DNA of 64,000 nucleotides, taken from assembly GCA_030247885.1 (NCBI GenBank), contig JAPDRO010000001.1, forward strand, positions 2,170,001 through 2,234,000. The letters are read 5' to 3'. The stretch comes from Taxawa tesnikishii (nom. ined.). Lineage: Eukaryota; Ascomycota; Dothideomycetes; Dothideales. How positions within the stretch are numbered: the first letter of the stretch is position 1; each line of letters begins with the position of its first letter. This document shows positions 13,901 through 24,058 of the stretch, piece after piece. Both the position numbers and the translations under genes were made by a program. The notes beneath the pieces were generated by a model, which searched no databases, had not been told where the DNA came from, and saw only the letters and a program-made list of their open reading frames with translations.

Positions 13901-14394
13901 GAGCTGACCGACTTGGCCAAGAGCACTCAGGGATCAAACAGTCTGAGTAGCAGGCACAAGCTTGACAGACAAGCAAGCTCGGTCTGGGATGACTCGTACT
14001 TTGAGGGGACGGACGAGGATGACGAGGACGAGGAAGGATTCGGAGGCATGGTGCAGCGATTATTCAACCCTGGTAGAGGGGAGGCCGGGCAAACGGACAG
14101 CACGGAGGCCGACAAAGCACTCCTCGTGCTGTACACTCAAGCGATCTTGAAGGCCATCGAGGCTTGCAACCCACCAACTCCAGCTCTAGTACTATAAAGC
14201 CGCCGTCCAAGGCTCGTGTTGCAGAAGAGCAAGAGCCTGGAGATGCTGATCCCGAATTCACGGGTCAGTTGACAGAAGAGCCCCAGAGCCTGGATGCGCG
14301 ATCTGCGGAGAGCCCTGGGAGCGCGATTGAAGTGGGCTTGAGGAAGAGTATTGAGGAGCAAATCAGTCCGCCGAGGCGCAAAGGCACCAGGTGA
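10903..14394 (+). CDS. ROG1-like serine esterase/lipase (DUF676)
   Basis: Predicted alpha/beta hydrolase acting on acyl lipids. Exon 1 (MLLVHQAGSVKVGEVV) joins after the intron 10953-11013 to RYTLTYTPSADRILPSPSHL, the family's N-terminal beta domain. The hydrolase core starts with HLVILTHGLHSN (oxyanion region), contains the nucleophile elbow FIGHSLGGLIQTYAIAY (GHSLGG) and SNVVNDGIVPLRTSCL near the expected Asp. A long, low-complexity, Ser/Arg-rich insertion follows. The main frame stops at 14197; a second frame continues in protein-like sequence (KPPSKARVAEEQEPG ... SPPRRKGTR) to 14394, reachable if one C is missing at 14170-14172. The alternative is that 14197 is the true end. About 1,150 residues, long for the family. 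Confidence 0.85.
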
Positions 14395-14708
14395 CGTGAA
14401 GGAAGCGGCATGTATGATTCCGGGCAGGTGGCGGGGCGTCAGCACGTGAAGAAGGAGCCTCCATCACAAGTCACAACTGCTTGCACTGGTGAACCGAATC
14501 TTGCCTGAACTCCAGGCATGTGTTCCACATGATCTTCTACCTGCAGCTGTTGTAACAACATTGTTTGGATTTCGAAAATACCCTACAAATGCGAAGTTGA
14601 TCTTATCCCTATTGCATGGTGTACTCTTCTTGGTTGTTACATTCCTGGCGCCTGGATTGTTGATTGTGACAGCTTGACCGGCATTCTGCACAACACATCC
14701 AAGCAAGC
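14395..14708. other. Intergenic downstream of the lipase
   Basis: About 310 bp without a recognisable gene or motif. Confidence 0.35.
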
Positions 14709-15341
14709 ATGTCGGACTCCGAGTCAGAAACTCTCACAAAAGCAGCCCTGGATCTCGTGATACCGATCAAACCAGTTTCGCCACATGCACGCCATGCCGG
14801 ACGAGTCTGGTTCCAATCGAAAGACGCACACGCTCCTCCCAGAACAACCACAATCCAGCCGTCCGCAAAGGTTGTCGACCCAGGGATCCGCATGCTGTCA
14901 CGCGCAACGACCTTCAACGTTCCCCGACCGCACGATTGTGGAATAGACGGCCATCGCTTCCGGCTCGTCTGCTTGACCGATCCGCCCTTCTATGGGACCG
15001 TGGGCGGATTGCACACGACCGCCAAGCTGCCGCGCATAACATGGATGCCTAAGCGGAAACAAAAGCAAAGGGGCAGGATGGGAGGAAGCCCGAGGCTCAG
15101 CTGCGATATGTGTGGAGCGGAGGGAAAAATAAAGAGTACGGATGGTGCGCACGGAGGTGAAGCCGGACAGGGAGACGGAAGGTCGCACACAAAAGGAAGA
15201 ATCACAGGTGTCGGAGGCTGCCTGCAACAGAAACAGTTGATCCAAGTGACGCGGCTATCAGTTGACGACGGAAGAGTTGGGACATCAGGCCCCGAACAAA
15301 CGAGGGTTTCGGTTCTCAAGCTGGCTGCGCTGTTCGCATGA
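14709..15341 (+). CDS. Hypothetical protein (weak)
   Basis: An ATG-initiated frame of 210 codons starting MSDSESETLTKAALDLVIP. The first half looks protein-like (RATTFNVPRPHDCGIDGHRF); the second half is Gly/Lys-rich with LSCDMCGAEGKIK. I recognise no domain. Open frames exist on the opposite strand too, so this may be chance. It ends just before the hexamer repeat. Confidence 0.25.
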   Translation: MSDSESETLTKAALDLVIPIKPVSPHARHAGRVWFQSKDAHAPPRTTTIQPSAKVVDPGIRMLSRATTFNVPRPHDCGIDGHRFRLVCLTDPPFYGTVGGLHTTAKLPRITWMPKRKQKQRGRMGGSPRLSCDMCGAEGKIKSTDGAHGGEAGQGDGRSHTKGRITGVGGCLQQKQLIQVTRLSVDDGRVGTSGPEQTRVSVLKLAALFA

Positions 15342-15344
15342 CGA

Positions 15345-15394
15345 GCGAGACCGAGACCGAGACCGAGACCGAGACTGAGACCGGGACTGGGACC
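15345..15394. repeat. Tandem GAGACC hexamer repeat
   Basis: About eight copies of a GAGACC-type unit, the last ones degenerate (gagact, gggact, gggacc), between the hypothetical ORF and the BPL1 3' end. Confidence 0.85.
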
Positions 15395-15461
15395 GCCATC
15401 CTCTTGCACGCACCAACGTCCCCTCTCGCGCAAGAAATAGCCCTCTGCGGACAGTAAAACC

Positions 15462-17715
15462 CTACGTCTTCCTCTTGACCAGACCCTTGAAGAAATCAAA
15501 ACTGTTGCTATCACTCTGGAGTTCCCACTTCTTCCCCGTCGGGCGATCTTCCCAACCCAACTCCTCCGCAACAAGCAAGCCCCAATCCCTCGTGATGCCC
15601 TTTATCCTCGCCCTGGCGCCCCCTGCGTCTCCAGCGTTACGATCTGATCCGAGTGCAGCCAAGACTTGTAGTACATTTCCTCGAACTCCCTCGAGAAACC
15701 CTGTCGGCAGAATTTCCGGTACAGAATCTCAAACTGTACGAGGATTACCGCAAGCAGTTTCTCCAGCGTGAAAGGCGGCAGCTTGGCCTTCGCCGCCAGC
15801 GCGTTCAGCGACGTGGTCGGCGCGGCATTGGTCACGTTCAGCCCAACACCGGCCACAAGCGTGTAATCGCCCCCGGAGTAGGAAGAATTGACGAGAATGC
15901 CGCCGATCTTGACGTACGTCTTGTCGGCGGCGGGTTTGGTGGGATCGAGCGCGTAGATGTCATTGGGCCACTTGAGTTTCACAGGCAGGTTGCCGTAGCC
16001 GCGGTCGTAGGATTGGATTCCGGAGACGATGGCTAGGGCCGCGAGGTACTGAACGAAGACGACGGGAGCGGAGGAGGTCATGGCGAGCGGATGCCGGATC
16101 ACGGTGCTGAACATGAGGGAGCCGGGTGGGGAGACCCAGACATTAGAACCGCGGCCACGGCCGGCTAGTTGGGTCGTCGCTGTAGCGGTGAATCCGGCGG
16201 GGAGATGGTTGAGGAGCTTTGGGTTTCTGGGAAGTTGGTTCTAGTAAATGGATTGAGACAAGATGTGGATACAACTCACTTTTCCAGCAAGGTGTTCGTG
16301 CTCGTGACGACTTCGCCGTACAGTAGGACATTGCCGAATGATGCGTCGACGTTTCTCGATATCGTGCGGTTGTAGTGCTGAAGGTTTGCGAAAAAGGCGT
16401 TGTGGTTGAAATACGGCGTTTGCTTGCTCTCCGGCAGCGAAGACTCGTGCAAAACAAGTCGTTTGACGATCTTGTCGTAATCAACGATCTTGTCCGTCAA
16501 TTCATCAGGATTGACCAGGTCCTCGACAGCGTCTGGATTTTCGGATGCGGAAGAATCTGAGGCAACACCAGGCAGGACGTTCTTAACTGCACTAGGAAGT
16601 GCCTTTGCCACATTCGCCATACTCCACGCATCCGGCTTTTCGAGGCGGAAGGTATCGTTCTCACCCTTAATGTGTTCTTCTCCATCTTCAACCGTGATAA
16701 CCTCTGAAAAAGAAGCTAGAATGTCCGACACGTTCGACAATTGAGTCGAAGAAAGGTGCAATCTGGACAAAGATGGTACTGCCTGGTTGTCCTGGCTAAC
16801 TCTCAGTCCAAGCTTCGCCATGCAGGCCTTCATGAAGTCGGTGCGCTGCTTGTCATCAGCTGCAAGTGCATCGACCGTTCTGGAGTACTCCGGTGGGCCA
16901 TTTTCCTTGCTAAGGTTGATTGCCGCGAACCTGGATTCTCTTTAGCATGAATCCCGAGAAAGCCCTTGTACGAATGCTCTTACTCGGGATGCGGTCCAGT
17001 AAGCAAGACATTGCCCTCGCCAACCTTGCAATAGACTACAGCAGCCTGGCCCTCTCCTGGATCGACATGCACTTTCTCGGTATAGTTGGCAAGGATCTCG
17101 ACACCCCGGTCCGCGAACTTCTCCGCATCAACGAAGACTCCGCCACCGTTGTAGTACGTGCGGAAGACCTCTGGTACTGCTCCGCCAGCGGTGACAAGTG
17201 ACTCCTTATTGACCTTGAGCTCGGCCGCTCGTGCACCGGCTTCACTGTGATAGACAAAGCCGGGGAAAGCCAGACCTCTGCAGGTACCTGGATAGAATCC
17301 GAGTTCTCGGTCACCCACCACCTCCATGCCCTTTTTGCCCTCTTCGAACTCGCATCTTCTGCATGCGTAGTAGCCACCAGCACACAAGCCTAGGTAAGCA
17401 CCGCCTTTGTTGACGTACTGAGAGATGCGCCGGTTGCCTTCACCGTTCAAAGTACGGCAGTAGCCCAGATCTGCACCACCCGGCATCACAAAGAGAGCAC
17501 AGGATGCGGTCCATGGCTCCCTGATGACAGCATCCCCTGAGATTGGGATGATGGCGTAGTTGGGTCCGAGCAAGCGACGAAGAGACCACAAGCAGTGGCG
17601 AACAGATTCGACGGTGGCGCCACCACCTGAGAGGGCAATTAGATTTCAATGCATCAACTCAAGGTTTCCGCAACACACCAGAATACACAAGAACATTCAC
17701 TCTTTTGTCTGACAT
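15462..17715 (-). CDS. BPL1: Biotin-protein ligase (holocarboxylase synthetase)
   Basis: Attaches biotin to acetyl-CoA and pyruvate carboxylases through biotinyl-AMP. Start MSDKRVNVLVYSGGGATVES; the first 230 residues are the BPL_N glutamine-amidotransferase-like domain (VMPGGADLGYC, GAYLGLCAGGYYA). The catalytic half has GEVVTSTNTLLEKNPKLL, the nucleotide motif TQLAGRGRGSNVW, LKWPNDIYA and KIGGILVNSSYSGGDY, and ends in the C-terminal domain (RARIKGITRDWGLLVAEELG). Introns: 17627-17678, 16931-16983, 16227-16279. Between VTLETQG and GARARIKG the frame shifts at the CCCCC run 15619-15623, as if one G were missing; without it the protein would lack its last ~50 residues. Otherwise full length. 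Confidence 0.95.
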
Positions 17716-17825
17716 CGTGGCGTTATGGTTCGATGTTGTTGATTGATATATTCTTGCCGAGACAGCCCGCTTTGGGCGAGAAGTCAGAAACTTAGACGTT
17801 GACACAACCACAACCGGAAAACCAG

Positions 17826-18276
17826 ATGGCGCAAGAAGACGACCCAAAGACAAGACAAACCGCGGCAGTAGACGACGATGATGAACCTGATGAATGGTAT
17901 TTGTTCCGAGATGGCAAAGTTGGTCCTTATGTGCTTACGGAAGACGTTAGGGACAAGAGGATATTCAGCACAGGCTGCGCCGGTGAGGCTGGGGAACCAA
18001 CGCCCTGTGTAGAGTTCTACAGTATGCTGAGGAGCGTTGCAGATGAGAACACGGCACTGAACAATTGTTTCTTCGAGAAAAAGGACTGGAGAGCGTGCAA
18101 AACAGAGGTTGGTCAACGACTCTTTCAATGAGGTTCCCTCTTTCCACCCGTTTCTCCCTAAGCAGCCGTATGAACGAGGCTTCACAACTGACTTCAGCCT
18201 CGGACAGATGGAGGCTTTTCGTGAATGTTGGAAGCGTAAGGGTAACAACGAGCGGACAGAGGCAAAGGATGCGTGA
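17826..18276 (+). CDS. COA4: Cytochrome c oxidase assembly factor Coa4 (twin CX9C)
   Basis: Small mitochondrial intermembrane-space protein needed for complex IV assembly, imported by the Mia40 relay. With introns at 17897-17950, 17983-18042 and 18108-18207 removed, the 77-residue product reads MAQEDDPKTRQTAAVDDDDE, then EWDKRIFSTGCADENTALNNC and FFEKKDWRACKTEMEAFREC, and ends WKRKGNNERTEAKDA. Both halves have exact CX9C spacing, and the DW between them is a Coa4/Cmc-family feature. Three introns interrupt fewer than 240 coding bases. It is divergent from BPL1, 110 bp away. Confidence 0.88.
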
Positions 18277-18574
18277 GTGCTGGAGGCCGCATCAAGAGCC
18301 TCATCCTGCGGCGAAGGGAAACATTGTGTATCATATGTAGCACTACAAGGCCAGAACAGGCATAAACCCGTAGAGTACAGGTCAAGTCTAACATGCTTCT
18401 GGAACATATCATCAAGGCACTTTGGGTTAACGTGCAAATTGGCACTGTTCCTTTGTACATGTGTTGTATGTTGTATAGCCACTAGCGCGGAAATGCTCCG
18501 CTGATGAGGCTTTGGATCTTTGAATCCTTGGATGCACATGTTCAATCTTCTACGTCCACCATTCGTCGCCTACC
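18277..18574. other. Intergenic COA4 to MGM101
   Basis: 298 bp, two genes in the same direction; no motif or ORF of note. Confidence 0.35.
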
Positions 18575-19516
18575 ATGAGTGCCACGCCCGCTCACAGAGC
18601 AACCCAGACTCTGGTCTCCAGCATTAGAGCATCTCGCCTCCGCCCAGTTGCGCCGCGCAGTCCTATCTTCGCGAACCGGACGTTCTCATCTTGCCGCCCA
18701 TGGCAACTCGCCGACAATGGCACAACAGCTGCCCACAGAGTAACCCAGACCTCATCCTCACCTCGCGCGCCTGCTCCAGCAACCGCTTCCGTATCTTCTC
18801 CACCGAGTGCCCGCTCGCCGTCCGAGTCCGAAACGCCCCTCCGCTCCCTCACCGACGGACTCGCAGACCCGCCGCCCGTGCTCAATGAAAATGAGAAGCA
18901 AGTCGACTGGACACGCTCCTTCCACGGACTCTCCGCTGCGCCATTCTCGCAGGAGGCGAACGCGATCCTGCAGCAGGAGCTCTCCTACGACGATATCGAG
19001 ATCAAACCGGACGGGATCGTGTACCTGCCCGAGATAAAATACAGGCGGATATTGAACAAGGCGTTCGGACCGGGAGGCTGGGGACTGGCGCCCAGAGGAG
19101 AGACGATTGTGACGGGCAAGGTGGTTACGAGGGAGTATGGACTTGTGTGCGGTGGACGGTAAGTCATGCAGTCACCTGCTGTTCTGGGATGAAGGACATG
19201 ACTGACGAGATCCAGACTCGTGTCGATCGCGCGCGGCGAACAAGCCTACTTCGACCCCGACGGCATTCCGACCGCTACTGAGGGTTGCAAGTCCAACGCT
19301 CTCATGCGGTGCTGCAAAGACCTTGGAATCGCATCCGAGTTGTGGGACCCCAGGTTCATCAAGAAGTTCATGGCGGTGATGGGCAAGGAGACGGTCGTTG
19401 AGCACGTCGTCACGAAGAAGAGAAGGAAGCACTGGATGCGTAAGGACGATGATATCAGGTATCCGTTCAAGGAGGTTCCGGTTCCTGGACATGCGCAGCA
19501 GCCGGTGCGGAGGTAA
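18575..19516 (+). CDS. MGM101: Mitochondrial genome maintenance protein Mgm101
   Basis: Rad52-like single-strand annealing protein of mitochondrial nucleoids, needed for mtDNA repair and recombination. The first ~90 residues are a basic, Ser/Ala/Arg-rich presequence ([20 protein letters not shown]), followed by the conserved core: [58 protein letters not shown], then after the intron 19159-19215 [38 protein letters not shown] and [20 protein letters not shown]. Length about 290 residues, normal for the family, with no frame break. Confidence 0.95.
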
Positions 19517-19841
19517 AGGGCTCGCGCACCGCTCTTGTTGCAGTTGTAGAACAAGCCGCATGTACTATTAGAGCTGGGATGTGGTTCTGTCCTAACAGTG
19601 TGGGAGCAGGTCACGGAAGAGGGTCTGTATCATACTGGTCGCGGCATTGCAGGGAGTTGATTGTAAACCATCTCGGTGCCGTATGTACGATATTCGACAA
19701 GGAGGAATGTCTTTGCACTTCGTTGATTCTCAACTCCATACCCACCGTCCTTGACGCCGTCTAGAAAATTTGCAGCGTATGGCTTCCGACGCGCCGGCGT
19801 CCCAGCGCTCAAGCTCACGCGATCAGGGCAGACGGAGACAT
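19517..19841. other. Convergent intergenic MGM101/REEP
   Basis: 325 bp between two convergent genes; holds only 3' ends. No element seen. Confidence 0.4.
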
Positions 19842-20920
19842 CTACTGATCCTTCTTTCCCGGGATCGCAGAGTCCTTCTCACCATAGTTGCCCCAGATAT
19901 ACCTGCCCCATCCGCCGCTCTGAGCGCCTTCGAGGATTTCCCGACCCATCCTCTTTGCTCTATCCGGTAATTCCTCGTACGCCAAATCTTCGAATTCCGC
20001 CTCACTCTTGCTCTTCTTGAGGTCAGAGAATCCTTCCTGCCTCATGTACGGTGAACCTCCTTGCGGGCTGCGTGACGGTGGACTGTGCGATTCATGGCCG
20101 GTCGAGCTCCCTGCATTGGCACCGTACGCTTCTCTGTCGAACGCCTGTATCAGGGTTTGCAGGCGACTGCGCTGCGTGTTGATGTATTGCATGCGGTCTT
20201 CACCGGTCACAGAAGGCGGGATCAGAGAGCCGGAAGCGCTGAGGTCTGCCGCTTGCGCCTCGCGCGACCTGGACGATCCAGAGGTGGTCTGTTGCATCGC
20301 GTTTCCGAGCAGCGACAACAGGTCGCCTGTGCCAGCTCCTGCCATTCCAGCCATACCTGTCATTCCTTCGCGCGCACTCGGCATGCTGAACCGGTTCAGA
20401 AGGCTTTGGCTGTACGACACGCTACGGCTTTGCGGCGGCGTAGGCTGTTTGGGCGGCATGCCCAGCACGTTAACCCTGGCCCACTCGATGGCCTTTTTCA
20501 AATAATCCAGCCCGGCCTTCTTCGCCCTTTCATGGGAATCGCTGATGAAGCGATCAATATCCCGCTCGTGCTGCTCGAGGAACGGGTGAATGTAGGACTG
20601 GTAAATGTATACAGAACCTTGCTTGCCAGGCAAGACGAGGTACAGGTGGACCATGAATCTGATCCAGGAGTAGAAGGGAATCCAGGAGATTACAGGGTAA
20701 AGTAATGACTCCCCGGCCAGAAAGAGGGACAGTGTAGTCCAGTACATGAGCCATGGTGTTACTTGAGCTGGATCGCGGGTACGTAAGGCTTTGTAAGACG
20801 CAAAGACAGGAAAGAGGACTGAGGTCACGGAGCTGTAACAAGACCAATGTATCAGCGGGGCCTTTCGTTTCACCGGTAGCCCTGCACATACGTTAATAGA
20901 TCAGCTATGATGCCGAACAT
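19842..20920 (-). CDS. TB2/DP1/HVA22 (REEP/Yop1-like) ER membrane protein
   Basis: Predicted reticulon-like shaper of tubular ER. Exon 1 encodes MFGIIADLLT; the intron 20833-20891 precedes SVTSVLFPVFASYKALRTRD. The TB2/DP1 domain fills the first ~130 residues: hairpin segments around LMYWTTLSLFLAGESLLYPV and PFYSWIRFMVHLYLVLPGKQG, then YIYQSYIHPFLEQHERDID. The remaining ~200 residues are a cytosolic Ser/Gly/Met-rich tail (GMTGMAGMAGAGTGD) ending GNYGEKDSAIPGKKDQ, longer than yeast Yop1 (180 aa) and typical of filamentous fungal versions. Upstream in-frame codons exist but MFG is the conserved start. Confidence 0.9.
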
Positions 20921-21372
20921 GGTGACAGCGATGGGGCTGGAAGGGCCTGTGAGGGTCAATTTGGTTGTTGGCAGAGAAGTGACGATGGGAGGAGAGAAGA
21001 GGGACTGGACTATATGTAGGCTTAATGAACGGGTGTGTACGTGGCCTCTCCTTCCTGAGGCAGCAGCAAGACAGTCAGAACAGAGAAGCCTGGCAATGTG
21101 TTCAGCATGAGGTTGCTGGAGTACCAACGGAACCGTGACCGAGCGCAGAACGTGGGGTATCCGATAGCCGCGATTGTGGCTCGTGCCATCACGGGCCGCT
21201 ACATGTCTTGCTGTATCGAGTATAGGACGGCATCATCAGCGTAACGTTGCTAAATAGGGCGGTTTCGTGGTTCCATATTAAAAGTCTCCCTCACTGCATC
21301 TGCTCTAACGACAACTACTGCGCCCTCCGAATCGCCCAGTCCGGCATAGACCAATTTGGTCCTCGCTTCAGC
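20921..21372. other. Divergent promoter region REEP / mitochondrial protein
   Basis: 452 bp serving two divergent genes. I recognise no specific motif. Confidence 0.4.
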
Positions 21373-21738
21373 ATGCTACCAGCTCGACCTCTTGCGCCTG
21401 CTCGCCGACTCGCCTTGCGGCAGCAACAATTTCCAGCGCCATCGACCACACCCTTCCGAACACCATCTCTTCAGCGAGCCTTCGCAGACAAATCACCTGC
21501 CGGATATCATCACAAGCTTGAACATCCAAAGGGCGACTACGTCCTAGAAACACCGAAGGTGGATAGGCCAGCTCGTCCCCCACAGAAGGATGGCCCCTTC
21601 CTCCCCGTCTTCTTCGCGTTGTTGCTCGCCGCGCCCCCGGTTACATACTACTACTGGCAGCACCGCAAGGAGCATATGCGGGCCAAGAAGGAAGCTATGT
21701 TGAAGGAAATTCAGGCACGGGCAAGTGCTCAAGCTTGA
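21373..21738 (+). CDS. Small predicted mitochondrial single-TM protein
   Basis: 121 residues starting MLPARPLAPARRLALRQQQF: Arg-rich, lacking acidic residues, a classic mitochondrial presequence continuing to LQRAFADKSPAG. A single hydrophobic segment (LPVFFALLLAAPPVTYYYW) is followed by a basic tail (HRKEHMRAKKEAMLKEIQAR). This arrangement suggests an inner-membrane protein, perhaps a respiratory-chain assembly or supernumerary subunit, but I cannot name a family. The frame is open upstream to 21247; the Met at 21373 is chosen because the targeting peptide begins there. Confidence 0.6.
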   Translation: MLPARPLAPARRLALRQQQFPAPSTTPFRTPSLQRAFADKSPAGYHHKLEHPKGDYVLETPKVDRPARPPQKDGPFLPVFFALLLAAPPVTYYYWQHRKEHMRAKKEAMLKEIQARASAQA

Positions 21739-22401
21739 CGAGAACAACCAAGACCGTACGAGTGCTGGATTAATCCTCACTTGTCAAGGAATACTGCACG
21801 CCATAACGCGGAAGCCTGACTCTTGCCGCCGGGACGAGGTGTAGATTCTACATCCAGCGGTTTTCGGCGATGGCGAAGGAAGAGTCGCATCATCGTCCCT
21901 TGCTGGGACAGAGAACACTCTACTCGCAACGGCAGACGATATGCTAGTTGCCTGTGCTAGCGCTCAATTGACGGTCTTAAATCTTACGCAGCCTGTCAAT
22001 GCGACAACCATGGTAACTGCCATTCGGTTCGGGCAAGCAGTTTACATACGAGCCATTGTGATCATCAACACCCTCGTACTCCTCCAGGTCGTGTGCGAAG
22101 CCATTCGCACTTGAGTCTGGCAAAGACTGGACGCTTTCAATCTCATGGATCCCAGACACTTGATCATTGCAAGCTCTCCACAGGTCAACAAGTGTTTTGC
22201 CGATGGCTTTGGAGGAATGGGCAAAATCCGTGCAGCACTCCTGGGAAACAAAGGTGGTCATGCCATTGCTTTGGAACATTGGGGGGGGGGGGGGGGGGGG
22301 GGACTACGTAGCGTTACGGGATTGCTTAGCTTCTTGGGGTGGTTGCTGTATTTTCTATTACGACCACAATACAACCTCAAACCCTCGTCAGACCAGTGTG
22401 T
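21739..22401. other. Intergenic containing the G22 tract
   Basis: 663 bp between convergent genes. A minus-strand frame (21977-22279, starting MFQSNGMTTFVSQECC) has a moderately protein-like composition but no recognisable domain and abuts the homopolymer; I do not call it a gene. Confidence 0.35.
22281..22302. repeat. Poly-G homopolymer, 22 bases
   Basis: Uninterrupted run of 22 G on the + strand in non-coding DNA. The next longest G/C run I noticed in the window is 7. Confidence 0.95.
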
Positions 22402-24058
22402 TTAGCTCACCTCATGTAATCTCAGTCTAAGCTCAAGCGGCGCCATTGTTGCGCCGATATTCTTCTTGATACGCTCACGCTTCGCAGCTGCAGAATCCGG
22501 ATCGAGCTCTATGGCGTCATACCTCTGGAGTAGACGCACCAGACAGTAGGCGGCTTCGGTCAACGCATATTGTTCTAACCGGTAATTAGTATACAGCCCT
22601 ACCGTTGAAGCCCTTTGAAAACTCACGTCCGAGGCATGTTCTCGGTCCGGCACCGAAAGGCGTAAACCCTCCCAGTGCGCGACCTTGCTTTGGGGCTTCC
22701 CATCTTTCAGGCACGAACTCTTCGGCGTCCTCGCCCCATATATCTTTTCTCCGATGCATGGCGTAGAAGTTCAAGAGCACCTGTTGCCCCTTGCGGACAG
22801 CAACCGGCTTCGAACCATCGCGTCCGCCACCAACGGGCAATACCGTGTCTCTGACGGCTACCCTGGAAGTCAGTGGGGCAACTTGATAGACCCGTAGGGA
22901 TTCCCGCAGGACATGCTGAAGGTAACGGCAGGCCTTGAGCTGCGCAGAGTCCAGCACTTCACCGAGGGGCTGCGGAAACGTCTCGAGAACGATCGTCCTC
23001 AGTTTCCGGAAGACTTCTGGATGCTGTCCGAGCAGCAACAAAGTCCAGACCAACAGAAAGCTCGTTGTATCGCGACTAGCAAACAGGATTCCGAGAGTTT
23101 GGTCTTCGAGCTCTGTGACATCTCTAGTATGCTCTGCAAGATTGGAGAGAAGGTCGAACCTCCTTCCCTTTCTGTCGTCTCTTTTGGCCGCAAGGGCCTG
23201 TCGCACGTAGTGTCCAGACACTCTTCGAACCGTTTCGATGGCTTGTCGAAATTCCTTGCTATCGCCGAACCTAATGAATGCTTGCAAACGAATCCTCAGG
23301 ACCATGTAGTAGCTGCAAATGTCAAAAGCCTCGGCGTATTCTTTGCCGCCAGCCAGGTCACCAAGTTCTCGTGTTTCTGGGTTTGCCTGGCCGGACCCAG
23401 CATTTGGCTGCATATAAGCTCGCTGAGCGCCAACGCTTTCACCGAAGAGGAACTCGGTCGAGTTGTCCATGACAAAATGGCAGAACAAAGGCAGCATATC
23501 TTTCATCTCCGTCCAGCCCTTGCCATCAACAGGCCCGATGGCTTCGAAGAGAGTACTGACGGATTGCTCGGTACCCTCGAGGTTGTTGATCAGCTCTCGC
23601 GAGAACTGAGGCCGGAACATAGCTCTCGAATGCTCCCAGGATGCTCCATCGGAGTTGATGATGTTTGTACCGAACACGGGCCTAAATGCCTCTTGTCTGA
23701 AGTCGCCAATGACCCAATCGTTAAATTTGGTGGCAAAGATAGCCTTTATATTCTCTGGCTCGATAGTTTCGAGGTCCTTCTTACCACCCAGTCCTGTGCG
23801 TTGCAAGGTAGGATGGGCAAGCAGCGGCGATGTGAAGTAGTCATCCAGAGGCTCTTTGCCTTTCCTACGCGCAGTCACGATCCCATACATACGCTCAATA
23901 TTCCATGGCAAAACGCCTTGATCGTCGTTGTAAGGTTCCTCACAGCCATTGGCTTTTGCAAAGGTGCGGAAACGACGCTGTCGAAGGGAGGTCGAGACAA
24001 GGCGGTACACCAGAAGCGAAAACAACGAGCTGGCGAGATATACCAACGAAATCATCAT
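22402..24058 (-). CDS. Cytochrome P450 monooxygenase (CYP52-like)
   Basis: Membrane-anchored heme monooxygenase, in plan closest to fungal CYP52-type alkane/fatty-acid omega-hydroxylases; the substrate is inferred only. N-terminal anchor MMISLVYLASSLFSLLVYRL; helix C region WEHSRAMFRPQFSRE; I-helix LFASRDTTSFLLVW; ExxR as ESLR; PERF-like VPERWE; heme loop FGAGPRTCLGQQYALTEA with the cysteine ligand. The intron 22575-22626 splits the codon after CLG and joins to QQYALTEAAYCLVRLLQRYD. The I-helix has Ser where most P450s have Gly (A-S-R-D-T-T). About 535 residues, full length, no frame break. An ORF just upstream (24055-24330) overlaps the start and is probably leader sequence. Confidence 0.93.
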
